Under the pieces are notes generated by a model that saw nothing but the letters and a program-made list of their open reading frames with translations, made no database searches and was not told the DNA's origin. From Clostridia bacterium (GTDB lineage: Bacteria > Bacillota > Clostridia > Christensenellales > Borkfalkiaceae): a stretch of DNA of 5,874 nucleotides. Positions within the stretch are counted from its first letter, which is position 1; each line of letters starts with the position of its first letter. The DNA is taken from the NCBI GenBank assembly GCA_017501125.1, contig JAFVXN010000081.1, forward strand, positions 1 through 5,874. Direction: 5' to 3'. This document shows, piece by piece, positions 1 to 5,526 of the stretch. The translations under genes were made by a program, and so were the position numbers.

Positions 1-196
1 CCGCCTTTCTCTTTGCATACTCCCCCTCGTCGTCGATATTGGGGTTGTAGTAGAGGACGGTCACTTGAAAATCCTCGGCGATACGCTCCAAACACGCCGA
101 AGAACAGGGCGCACAACAACTGTGAAGCAAAAGTTTCCGCCGATTTTTCGCCGCTCTGGCAATTTCTTGCATTTTTTCGTCAAAATTGGTTTTCAT
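1..196 (-). CDS. queH: Epoxyqueuosine reductase QueH, N-terminal part (cut by window edge)
   Basis: The reverse strand from position 196 leftward encodes 65 residues before the window ends. Residues 22-33 read LLLHSCCAPCSS and residues 49-54 read YYNPNI, followed by an EYxKR-like segment. These are hallmarks of the QueH (former DUF208) family, which reduces epoxyqueuosine to queuosine in tRNA at the last step of queuosine synthesis. The CCAPC cysteines (27, 28, 31) lie in the region that contributes ligands to the family's iron-sulfur/metal site. The ATG at 196-194 is chosen because the N-terminus MKTNFDEKMQEI resembles the usual start of clostridial QueH proteins. A consensus promoter sits directly upstream. 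The C-terminal two thirds, including the remaining cysteines, lie outside the window. The family assignment is strong; an intact gene cannot be confirmed. Confidence 0.9.
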   Translation of the reverse strand, partial: MKTNFDEKMQEIARAAKNRRKLLLHSCCAPCSSACLERIAEDFQVTVLYYNPNIDDEGEYAKRKA

Positions 197-205
197 AGCC
201 CTTTT

Positions 206-235
206 ATTATAGCCTTTACGCCCTATATTTGTCAA
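206..235 (-). promoter_or_regulatory. Consensus sigma-A-type promoter of queH
   Basis: On the reverse strand, TTGACA (235-230) is followed by an 18-nt spacer and TATAAT (211-206); both hexamers are perfect. Only 9 nt separate the -10 box from the queH ATG, so the predicted transcription start lies about 2-4 nt before the start codon. The AAAGGG between them would then lie mostly outside the transcript. Confidence 0.8.
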
Positions 236-244
236 TATCTCGAG

Positions 245-263
245 GTTTGGAACCGCACCAAAC
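245..263. repeat. Short inverted repeat GTTTGG-N7-CCAAAC, possible operator
   Basis: A perfect 6-bp dyad (245-250 and 258-263) lies just upstream of the queH -35 box, in the spacer between divergently transcribed queH and glnN. A second small palindrome, ATAAG-C-CTTAT, is at 280-290. Their positions would suit a regulator binding site, but no known operator was recognised. Short dyads also arise by chance in AT-rich DNA. Confidence 0.25.
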
Positions 264-331
264 ATTGTTTTATAAAGTTATAAGCCTTATTTGTTTTGTT
301 ATTTGCCTGTTTTTGGTTTATTTAATCAAGC

Positions 332-357
332 AAAACGCCGTTTTTGGCGCATTTTTT
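332..357 (+). other. Weak hairpin followed by T-run in the queH-glnN spacer
   Basis: CGCC (336-339) pairs with GGCG (346-349) around a GTTTTT loop. Flanking A and T runs can extend the stem past a CA bulge, and six T residues follow (352-357). It resembles a rho-independent terminator but lies upstream of the glnN promoter with no rightward gene before it. A role in curvature or in blocking stray transcription is possible, and it may be meaningless. Confidence 0.25.
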
Positions 358-397
358 ATCAAAAGGGCGTTTTTTGGCAAAAAGCGTGAAAAATGAG

Positions 398-426
398 TTG
401 CCTTTTTTTGCGTTTTCGCCTATAAT
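398..426 (+). promoter_or_regulatory. Promoter of glnN with upstream A-tracts
   Basis: TTGCCT (398-403), a 17-nt spacer and TATAAT (421-426) form a good sigma-A-type promoter, giving a start near 433 and a leader of about 40 nt. Two AAAAA tracts at 379-383 and 389-393, spaced 10 bp apart just upstream of -35, resemble an UP element. An imperfect inverted repeat GGCaAAAA/TTTTcGCC (376-383 and 413-420) spans the -35 box and spacer. No terminator/antiterminator pair or riboswitch was seen in the short leader. Confidence 0.75.
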
Positions 427-458
427 TGTCCTATCTTCCGCACGGAAAACGGGAGAGG

Positions 459-464
459 AAGGAG
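459..464 (+). promoter_or_regulatory. Ribosome binding site fixing the glnN start
   Basis: AAGGAG lies 8 nt before the ATG at 473. The reading frame stays open upstream to an ATG at 344, but that stretch contains the promoter and has no ribosome binding site, so 473 is the start. Confidence 0.85.
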
Positions 465-472
465 AGATAGTT

Positions 473-2566
473 ATGAACGTACCCGAACATTTCGGCTTGA
501 ACGTATTCAACGACGTCGTAATGCGCAGCACCCTGCCCCGCGACGTATACAGGTCCTTGCGTAGGACGATTGATGCAGGCGAGACGATTGATATGTCGAT
601 TGCCGATTCCGTCGCCAACGCCATGAAGGACTGGGCGCTGTCCAAAGGCGCGACCCACTACACCCATTGGTTCCAACCTTTAACCAACCTGACGGCGGAA
701 AAACACGACAGTTTTATCGAGCCCGTCGGCGGCGACGCCGTCATTATGCAACTCACGGGTAAGTCGCTGATCGTCGGCGAACCCGACGCGTCTTCCTTCC
801 CTTCGGGCGGGTCTCGTGCCACGGAAAGGGCGCGCGGCTACACCGCTTGGGACCCCACTTCTCCTGCTTTCGTCAAGGAGGGGACCCTCTATATCCCGAC
901 CATCTTCGTCTCCTACACGGGCGAAACGCTGGACAAGAAGGCGCCTCTCTTAAAATCCATGACGGCGATTGACCGCGCGGCAAAAAAACTGCTGAAATTG
1001 TTCGCTATCGAGCCCGCCAAAGTCAACACCACGGTAGGGCCCGAACAGGAATATTTCTTGATAGACAAAGCCATGTACGAAGCGAGAGAGGATATCGTGC
1101 TCACGGGGCGTACCCTTTTCGGGGCGCGCGCACCCAAGGGGCAGGAGATGGACGACCACTATTTCGGGGCGCTCAAAACGCGCGTAGCGGCGTTCATGAC
1201 CGACCTCGACGAAACGCTGTGGAAATACGGCGTTCTCTCTAAATCCAAACACAACGAGGCGGCACCTGCTCAGCACGAACTCGCGCCCATCTTCACCACC
1301 ACCAACGTCGCCGTCGACACCAACCAGTTGACGATGGAAGTAATGAAAAAGGTGGCGGCAAGGCACGGACTCGCCTGTCTCTTACACGAAAAGCCCTTCC
1401 GTGGCATCAACGGCAGCGGCAAGCACAGCAACTGGTCCCTCTCGACCACGGGCATGAACTTGCTCGACCCTGGCGAACATCCTGAAAGCAACAAGTTGTT
1501 CATGCTTATCCTCGCCTGCGTCATCAAGGCGGTGGATAAGTATCAAGGCGTCTTGCGTGCGTGCGTGGCGTCGGCTGGCAACGACCACCGACTCGGCGGT
1601 GGCGAAGCGCCCCCTGCCATCATCTCCGTATACCTCGGCGACGAACTCGGCGAAATCGTCGACAGTATCGTCTTCGGTAAAAACTACACGCCGCACAAAG
1701 CGGTAAAAGGGTCTATCGGCGTACCCGAAAGCCCTATCTTCCCCATCGATTCTACGGACAGAAACCGCACCTCGCCCTTTGCGTTTACGGGCAATAAGTT
1801 CGAGTTCCGTATGCTCGGCTCGTCGGCGTCCGTAGCCGACCCCAACGTCGTGCTCAACACCATCGTCGCCGAAGCCTTCGACGACGCCGCAGACAAATTA
1901 GAAAAAGCCTTGAAAGCGGAAGGTGCCGACTTCGAAAGTACGGTGACCGCCTACACCGAAAAGTTGTTCAAAAAACACTACCGCATCATCTTCAACTACA
2001 ACGGCTACGGTCCTGAGTGGGAGGCTGAGGCGGAAAGGCGCGGGCTACTCAACCACAAAAACACCGCGGACGCCGTGGCGGAATTCTTCAAAAAGGAGAA
2101 CGTCGACGTCTTCGTCCGTCAAGGGGTATACACCCGCAACGAGGCAATCGCAAGGGCGAATATTCAACTGGAAAACTACGTCAAGACGGTCAACGTCGAG
2201 GCGCTGACCATGATTGACATCGCGACGAAAAAAATCTATCCCGCCGTCGAAAGATACGTCACGGAACTTTGCAACGCACTCTCGGCTAAAAAGAGCCTTT
2301 TCTCGTCCCTGCCCTGCGCAAAAGAGGAAGAACTGATTAAGACGCTCGCCACCGCCAACGAGAATATGATGCTCGCCGTCGATAAACTCGCCAGCGACCT
2401 CAAGGATATGCCTAAGGACGAAATGACCGCCGCCCTCCGCACCGCGCACGTCGTCGTGCCCGATATGGAGACGGTACGTACGCACGCCGACCTTATGGAA
2501 AGCCTTTGCGCCAAAAATCATTGGCCCTTCCCCACCTATTGCGACCTGCTTTTTAGCGTCGACTAA
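473..2566 (+). CDS. glnN: Glutamine synthetase type III (GSIII)
   Basis: This 697-residue cytosolic enzyme makes glutamine from glutamate, ammonium and ATP, the central ammonium-assimilation step. Its length and whole-chain pattern fit GSIII, the large glutamine synthetase type of Bacteroides, cyanobacteria and many Clostridia (roughly 700 residues, against about 450 for GSI). The N-terminus MNVPEHFGLNVFND and the segments KDWALSKGATHYTHWFQP (52-69) and TAEKHDSF (74-81) are GSIII-type. Active-site motifs are visible in order: GPEQEYFLID (189-198) with metal-binding glutamates, KHNEAAPAQHELAP (259-272), GINGSGKHSNWSL (311-323) with the catalytic-loop histidine at 318, ASAGNDHRLGGGEAP (366-380) and KFEFRMLGS (442-450). 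The last 150 or so residues are a helical tail. No key motif is missing and no frameshift is seen. The gene is monocistronic, with its own promoter and terminator. Nitrogen control is expected for the family, but no GlnR-like site TGTNAN7TNACA was found. Confidence 0.97.
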   Translation: MNVPEHFGLNVFNDVVMRSTLPRDVYRSLRRTIDAGETIDMSIADSVANAMKDWALSKGATHYTHWFQPLTNLTAEKHDSFIEPVGGDAVIMQLTGKSLIVGEPDASSFPSGGSRATERARGYTAWDPTSPAFVKEGTLYIPTIFVSYTGETLDKKAPLLKSMTAIDRAAKKLLKLFAIEPAKVNTTVGPEQEYFLIDKAMYEAREDIVLTGRTLFGARAPKGQEMDDHYFGALKTRVAAFMTDLDETLWKYGVLSKSKHNEAAPAQHELAPIFTTTNVAVDTNQLTMEVMKKVAARHGLACLLHEKPFRGINGSGKHSNWSLSTTGMNLLDPGEHPESNKLFMLILACVIKAVDKYQGVLRACVASAGNDHRLGGGEAPPAIISVYLGDELGEIVDSIVFGKNYTPHKAVKGSIGVPESPIFPIDSTDRNRTSPFAFTGNKFEFRMLGSSASVADPNVVLNTIVAEAFDDAADKLEKALKAEGADFESTVTAYTEKLFKKHYRIIFNYNGYGPEWEAEAERRGLLNHKNTADAVAEFFKKENVDVFVRQGVYTRNEAIARANIQLENYVKTVNVEALTMIDIATKKIYPAVERYVTELCNALSAKKSLFSSLPCAKEEELIKTLATANENMMLAVDKLASDLKDMPKDEMTAALRTAHVVVPDMETVRTHADLMESLCAKNHWPFPTYCDLLFSVD

Positions 2567-2577
2567 TTTAGTTTTAC

Positions 2578-2611
2578 AAAAACGGGCAAACTTGCCCGTT
2601 TTTCCTTTTTT
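2578..2611 (+). terminator. Intrinsic terminator of glnN
   Basis: A perfect 12-bp stem (2578-2589 with 2592-2603, core CGGGCAA/TTGCCCG) closes over a 2-nt AC spacer. In practice the innermost pairs open to form the loop. A T-rich tail follows. It starts 11 nt after the glnN stop. The A-run on the left arm also gives a T-run on the opposite strand. Confidence 0.92.
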
Positions 2612-2616
2612 TACTA

Positions 2617-2645
2617 TTTACTTTTTATAGAATTTATTGTATAAT
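2617..2645 (+). promoter_or_regulatory. Promoter of the membrane-protein operon
   Basis: TTTACT (2617-2622), a 17-nt spacer and a perfect TATAAT (2640-2645) lie directly after the glnN terminator. The predicted start is near 2652, leaving a leader of about 20 nt that consists largely of the ribosome binding site. Confidence 0.75.
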
Positions 2646-2656
2646 AGAAAGAAAAA

Positions 2657-2662
2657 AGGAGG
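2657..2662 (+). promoter_or_regulatory. Ribosome binding site selecting a GTG start
   Basis: AGGAGG lies 8 nt before GTG at 2671. The alternative start ATG at residue 6 (2686) has no comparable site, so GTG is chosen. Confidence 0.85.
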
Positions 2663-2670
2663 AGAAAGAC

Positions 2671-3456
2671 GTGTTCGACTATACGATGGCGGCGTACCGC
2701 AAGACGGTGAAAGACTGCAAGAATATCTCTTATATCACTTCGCTCGTCCTGCAAGTCGTCTACCTTATCTATCTCGTCTACGCCGTGATTGCAGCGGCGC
2801 TCTCCCCCGACGTCAACCTAATTATCAATAGCCTACTTTTTCTTCTTTCTTCCGCCTACCTCGTCTTCTTTTTAATCCTGACCAAATGCGGCAAGGATAT
2901 CGACGCACAAAAACGGGGCAAGATCGTCAAGAAAATCTTTACTTGGTGCAAAAGGCTCATCAAGGTCTATACCCTCGGCGTGATGATATACGGCGTTTTC
3001 CAGACGGTGACTGCCGTCAACCCTTTCGCCGTCGTCTTCGCCGTACTGATGGTCGTCGTCTTCGTCTTACAGATCGTCTTCGATATATTACTATATATCG
3101 TTGAAAAGCGGCTGTCCATCTTTATCACGGCGATTACGCACGACATCAAACTGATCTCGGAGACCGTCCGCAAAAGCGGTAATTTCTTCAAAAAACTGAA
3201 GGGAGAGGAGACGGAACCCGAGCCTTTCGTCAGTGAGTTGGACGAGAAAAACCTCGAAATTTTAGCCCCGCTCGTCGAAAAGGAAATGGAGACGCGCCGA
3301 GAAAAGCAAGAGGACAGGAAACAGGAGCGGAAACGCCAAAAGCAAGAGGACAAGGAAAGGCGCAAGGCGGAAAAACTGGCAAAGCGCCTAGAAAAACGTG
3401 CAAAAAAAGAAACCCCTGACGCCGTGGAAGAAATCGCCACCGCACGCAAAAAATAA
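2671..3456 (+). CDS. Four-helix membrane protein of unknown function with charged coiled-coil tail (paralog A)
   Basis: This 261-residue protein is not recognised as a named family. There are four hydrophobic segments, at about residues 20-43, 48-70, 98-116 and 118-144. The lysine/arginine-rich loop between helices 2 and 3 (71-97) suggests that both termini and this loop are cytosolic. The loop carries LTKCGKDIDAQK and WCKRLIKVYTLGVMIYG, which are strongly conserved in the adjacent gene. A linker with EETEPEPF (179-186) leads to residues 203-247, a region of almost uninterrupted Lys/Arg/Glu/Gln that should form a long charged helix or coiled coil, rich in basic residues. There is no signal peptide, catalytic motif or cysteine cluster. 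It is the first gene of a two-gene operon with its paralog, 24 bp apart. A scaffold, a membrane-shape role or one subunit of a hetero-oligomer are possible, but nothing in the sequence decides. Confidence 0.9.
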   Translation: MFDYTMAAYRKTVKDCKNISYITSLVLQVVYLIYLVYAVIAAALSPDVNLIINSLLFLLSSAYLVFFLILTKCGKDIDAQKRGKIVKKIFTWCKRLIKVYTLGVMIYGVFQTVTAVNPFAVVFAVLMVVVFVLQIVFDILLYIVEKRLSIFITAITHDIKLISETVRKSGNFFKKLKGEETEPEPFVSELDEKNLEILAPLVEKEMETRREKQEDRKQERKRQKQEDKERRKAEKLAKRLEKRAKKETPDAVEEIATARKK

Positions 3457-3480
3457 TCCAAAAAAAAAAAGGAGAGCCGT

Positions 3481-4290
3481 ATGGGCAAACCCACCGCCAA
3501 AGAGGCACTACTCAAAACCTTACATATCGTCAAACTAATCGCCTACTTTTTCGGTCTGCTCACGCAACTCGTCTATATCGGCTTCCTCATCTACACCTGC
3601 GTCGTCAAGACGGAAGGGGAGAAAATCGCCAACATTATCCTCTTGTCCGTCGCCGTGTCCTATTTTATCTTCTTCGTCATCTTGACGAAATTCGGCAGGG
3701 ACATGGACGCGAAGAAACACAGTAAAATCGCAAACACTATCTTTAAGTGGTGCAAACGGCTGGTCAAACTCTACACCATCGGCGTGATGGTCTACGGTAT
3801 TTTCTTCCTCACGGGAAGGGCGACCATCGCCTCCGTCTTAATGTGCGCCTTTATGATTACGACCTTCGTCTTGCAACTCGTCTTCGAACTGCTCGTCTTT
3901 ATCATCACGAGACAGACGAAAAAGGCAATCGGCGCGATTAAGACGAAGATGCAAAACTCCAACGTGCACCCTATCCAAAGCACCAAGAGGTTCTTCACCA
4001 AAATAAAATGCAAACTGACGGGTAGAGTCCTCGCTATCCCCATCACCGACGAGGAAGCCGCGGAAATTATGGCACGGCAAGCCCTCGAAAGGGAGATTGA
4101 AAATCAGCCCGTGGACGAAATCGTGGGCGAAATCATCGATGACGTCGTCGACGAAATCGTAGAACAAACGAGCGAAAACGAACAGGAGGAAATCGCCGTC
4201 AGCGAGCCGCCTATATCGTCCCAAGACGAAGAAGAGACGGAAGAACCCGATATAAAAATCCTTGAAAAAACAGAAAAAACCGAAGCCTAA
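3481..4290 (+). CDS. Four-helix membrane protein of unknown function with acidic tail (paralog B)
   Basis: This 269-residue protein is a clear paralog of the upstream gene. Over a 48-residue core (here 61-108, there 63-110) I count about 30 identical residues, including ILTK, DxDA, WCKRL and YTxGVMxYG. The four membrane segments fall at about 16-42, 48-69, 98-112 and 115-143, again with a basic cytosolic loop. After residue 145 a basic stretch (146-182) gives way to a strongly acidic tail (189-269). This includes the tetrapeptide-like series DEIV-GEII-DDVV-DEIV (212-227) and an E/D/S/P-rich end. AAGGAG lies 6 nt before the ATG, after a run of 11 A. The tails of the two paralogs are unrelated in sequence and differ in charge, while the membrane cores are conserved. 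This suggests an old tandem duplication followed by specialisation. No function is assigned. Confidence 0.9.
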   Translation: MGKPTAKEALLKTLHIVKLIAYFFGLLTQLVYIGFLIYTCVVKTEGEKIANIILLSVAVSYFIFFVILTKFGRDMDAKKHSKIANTIFKWCKRLVKLYTIGVMVYGIFFLTGRATIASVLMCAFMITTFVLQLVFELLVFIITRQTKKAIGAIKTKMQNSNVHPIQSTKRFFTKIKCKLTGRVLAIPITDEEAAEIMARQALEREIENQPVDEIVGEIIDDVVDEIVEQTSENEQEEIAVSEPPISSQDEEETEEPDIKILEKTEKTEA

Positions 4291-4310
4291 CCGCTTCGGT
4301 TTTTATTTTT
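4275..4310. terminator. Bidirectional intrinsic terminator shared by two convergent operons
   Basis: AAAAACCGAAGC (4275-4286) pairs perfectly with 4293-4304 around the 6-nt loop CTAACC. The rightward transcript ends in TTTTT, A, TTTTT; the leftward one ends in TTTTTT, CTG, TTTTTT. The last four codons and the TAA stop of paralog B (4288-4290) lie inside the stem and loop. It can therefore serve both the membrane-protein operon and the leftward hisJ operon. Confidence 0.88.
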
Positions 4311-4322
4311 CTCTATTAATTA

Positions 4323-4337
4323 ACGCCCAATGGACGT
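4323..4337 (-). repeat. 15-bp near-palindrome beside the large inverted repeat
   Basis: ACGCCCA-A-TGGACGT has one mismatch on the plus strand. In leftward RNA that position becomes a U-G wobble, so a full 7-bp stem is possible. It follows the palindrome TTAATTAA (4317-4324) and probably belongs to the same element or spacer structure as the repeat at 4345-4449. Confidence 0.35.
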
Positions 4338-4344
4338 TTTCGCC

Positions 4345-4449
4345 TCCTGCCGTAGGAAAATACGAGCAAGACAAGGCGTAACGAGCGCGCATACCGATAG
4401 TATGTAAGCGAGTTACACCGCCGTATTGCGAAGCATTTTATAGGCAGAG
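4345..4449 (-). repeat. Imperfect inverted repeat of about 105 nt, REP/MITE-like or structured RNA
   Basis: The two ends match as imperfect terminal repeats: CTCCTGCCGTAGGAAAAT on the left and, read on the other strand, CTCTGCCTATAAAAT on the right. Further in, GTAAC pairs with GTTAC, and the apex is CATAC-CGATA-GTATG (4390-4404). Several positions that mismatch on the plus strand become G-U wobbles in the leftward RNA (for example in the GG-C-GG-U stretch next to GTAAC), so the minus strand is the likely sense strand. It contains no plausible gene. It abuts the stop codon of the broken small gene and lies before the shared terminator. The compact inverted-repeat structure suggests a dispersed non-autonomous repeat, but copy number cannot be judged from one window. 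Confidence 0.55.
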
Positions 4450-4656
4450 TTACCAGTCCTGTTTTTTGAGGGTCTTATCCTTGACGTCGTCGTAATAGGC
4501 AAAGTACGCCTCTTTGAACGCCTCAGGCGATAAGGGAAGTTCCCCTTTTTGCGACATTTCGTCGATGTATTGCTGTAATTGTTCGGGCGAAAAATCGGCA
4601 AGTTACACGTCTTCGCCGTAGGTTTGTAAAAATTTTAGAAGATCAAGTTTTGACAC
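4450..4656 (-). pseudogene. Small hypothetical gene interrupted by an in-frame TAA
   Basis: On the reverse strand a GTG at 4656-4654 begins 2 nt after the hisJ stop, with GGAG 8 nt before it. The frame reads MSKLDLLKFLQTYGEDV, then a TAA stop at 4605-4603. It then continues for 50 further residues, including DFSPEQLQQYIDEM, LPLSPEAFKEAYFAYYDD and the C-terminus KKQDW, to a TAA at 4452-4450. The part after the stop has coding-like composition (acidic, helical) and no frameshift. A full product would be about 68 residues and soluble, with no family recognised. A recent nonsense mutation in a gene translationally coupled to hisJ is the simplest reading. A sequencing error or a strain polymorphism could look the same. 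It is transcribed with hisJ, since no terminator or promoter separates them. Confidence 0.7.
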
Positions 4657-4658
4657 CG

Positions 4659-5504
4659 TTATATCTCCACTTTGATTTTTTCGCCTTTGCAGGGCACGGT
4701 GATATAGGTAAACCCTATCTCTTTGAGCATATCAATCACCTTGTCTCGCCCCTTCATAATGCGCGTGGTCGCGTGCGCGTCGGACGCGTAAGAAATCTCT
4801 CTGCCGCCAAGGGCGTAATACCGCTCCAAAACGTCCCTATTCGGCAACGGGCTATCCCCCGAAGCGTTGACTTCGAGAATCTTGCCACGAGCGATAATCT
4901 CCCTCAAAACGGCGTCTATCTCTTGCGCGTATTCCTTATACGGCATCGATTTATCCGCGTACGGCGCGTAGCGGGTGGGATACCCGATATGACCGACGAT
5001 ATCGTAGTCGTAATCTGCCTGCACGCTACGAAGAAGCAGCGCTAAATATTCCTTATACGTCTCCGCCTTGTCACGCTCTACTCGCTCGCCCTTTTCTTCC
5101 TTATAAAAAGTAGAGCCGCACCAATAATCCACCCCGTCTATCGTATGAATACTGTTGACGATAAAGTCGGGGCGATATTTTTCAATCAGCGCCTTGTACA
5201 TGGCACTCACGCGTGCGTCGTCAGCGTAGCCGAATTCCGCACCGACAAGGACGTTCATCGCGCCTGCGTAATCCTCCTGCAAGTGGCGTGCGGTATGGAA
5301 ATAATCCTCCACGTCCGTATGCCGCTCGGTTGCGTACACCCTGCCGTCCTCTTCCGCCACCAACATATCGTAATTGACGTGCTCGCTGACGCCGTAAAAC
5401 GCCACGCCCTGCTCCAACGCGGTCTTGAGCATCTCCTCCAACGGGCTTACACCGTCGGGAGAGAAAGTAGAATGTGTATGCACGTCCGTCAATAAAGTAG
5501 CCAT
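4659..5504 (-). CDS. hisJ: Histidinol-phosphatase, PHP family (HisJ/HisK type)
   Basis: This 281-residue cytosolic metal-dependent phosphatase is predicted to turn L-histidinol phosphate into histidinol, the penultimate part of histidine synthesis. PHP-domain motifs occur in order: DVHTHSTFSPDG (7-18) with HxH at 9 and 11, GVSEHVNYD (38-46) with His42, GAEFGY (88-93) with Glu90, NSIHTIDG (117-124) with His120, DIVGHIGYPTRY (168-179) with His172, LEVNAS (210-215), and SDAHATTRI (241-249) with Asp242 and His244. All expected metal ligands are present. The length is close to the Bacillus subtilis HisJ size of about 268 residues. The ATG at 5504 has AAGGAG 8 nt upstream. Other his genes are not in the window, as is common where this enzyme is encoded alone. 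Related PHP phosphoesterases use the same motifs, so substrate assignment is less certain than fold. Confidence 0.85.
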   Translation of the reverse strand: MATLLTDVHTHSTFSPDGVSPLEEMLKTALEQGVAFYGVSEHVNYDMLVAEEDGRVYATERHTDVEDYFHTARHLQEDYAGAMNVLVGAEFGYADDARVSAMYKALIEKYRPDFIVNSIHTIDGVDYWCGSTFYKEEKGERVERDKAETYKEYLALLLRSVQADYDYDIVGHIGYPTRYAPYADKSMPYKEYAQEIDAVLREIIARGKILEVNASGDSPLPNRDVLERYYALGGREISYASDAHATTRIMKGRDKVIDMLKEIGFTYITVPCKGEKIKVEI

Positions 5505-5526
5505 TTCGCCCTCTCCTTTTCCTCAC

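Noticed and set aside
13..283. Rightward open frames in the first 283 bases
   Set aside because: They lie antisense to the recognisable QueH coding sequence and its promoter, have no ribosome binding site and show no family resemblance.
344..472. N-terminal extension of glnN in the open frame from 344
   Set aside because: The stretch contains the -35 and -10 boxes and lacks a ribosome binding site. The GSIII homology begins at the ATG at 473, which has AAGGAG 8 nt upstream.
427..472. Possible riboswitch or T-box in the glnN leader
   Set aside because: The predicted leader is only about 40 nt and contains no paired terminator/antiterminator or recognisable aptamer core.
950..1366. Long antisense open frames inside glnN (also at 2045-2521)
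   Set aside because: GC-rich codon use in glnN leaves stops rare on the opposite strand. The products are Arg/Val/Phe-rich shadows without start signals.
2967..3533. Antisense open frame of 188 codons over paralog A
   Set aside because: Its Ser/Arg/Phe-rich composition mirrors the Lys/Arg/Glu-rich tail of the sense gene. It has no ribosome binding site and would run across the A11 tract and spacer.
4311..4449. CRISPR array or tRNA gene in the spacer
   Set aside because: There are no regularly spaced direct repeats and no cloverleaf with a T-arm GTTCRANNC motif; the structure is a single long inverted repeat.
4413..4601. Leftward 62-codon open frame overlapping the small broken gene and the inverted repeat
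   Set aside because: It is in another frame, Arg/Asn/Thr-rich with no ribosome binding site, and runs into the repeat. The frame continuing from the GTG at 4656 has far better coding character.
4650..5045. Rightward open frames over hisJ (4650-5045 and 5145-5495)
   Set aside because: The leftward frame carries every PHP-domain metal-binding motif in order, so the rightward frames are shadows.
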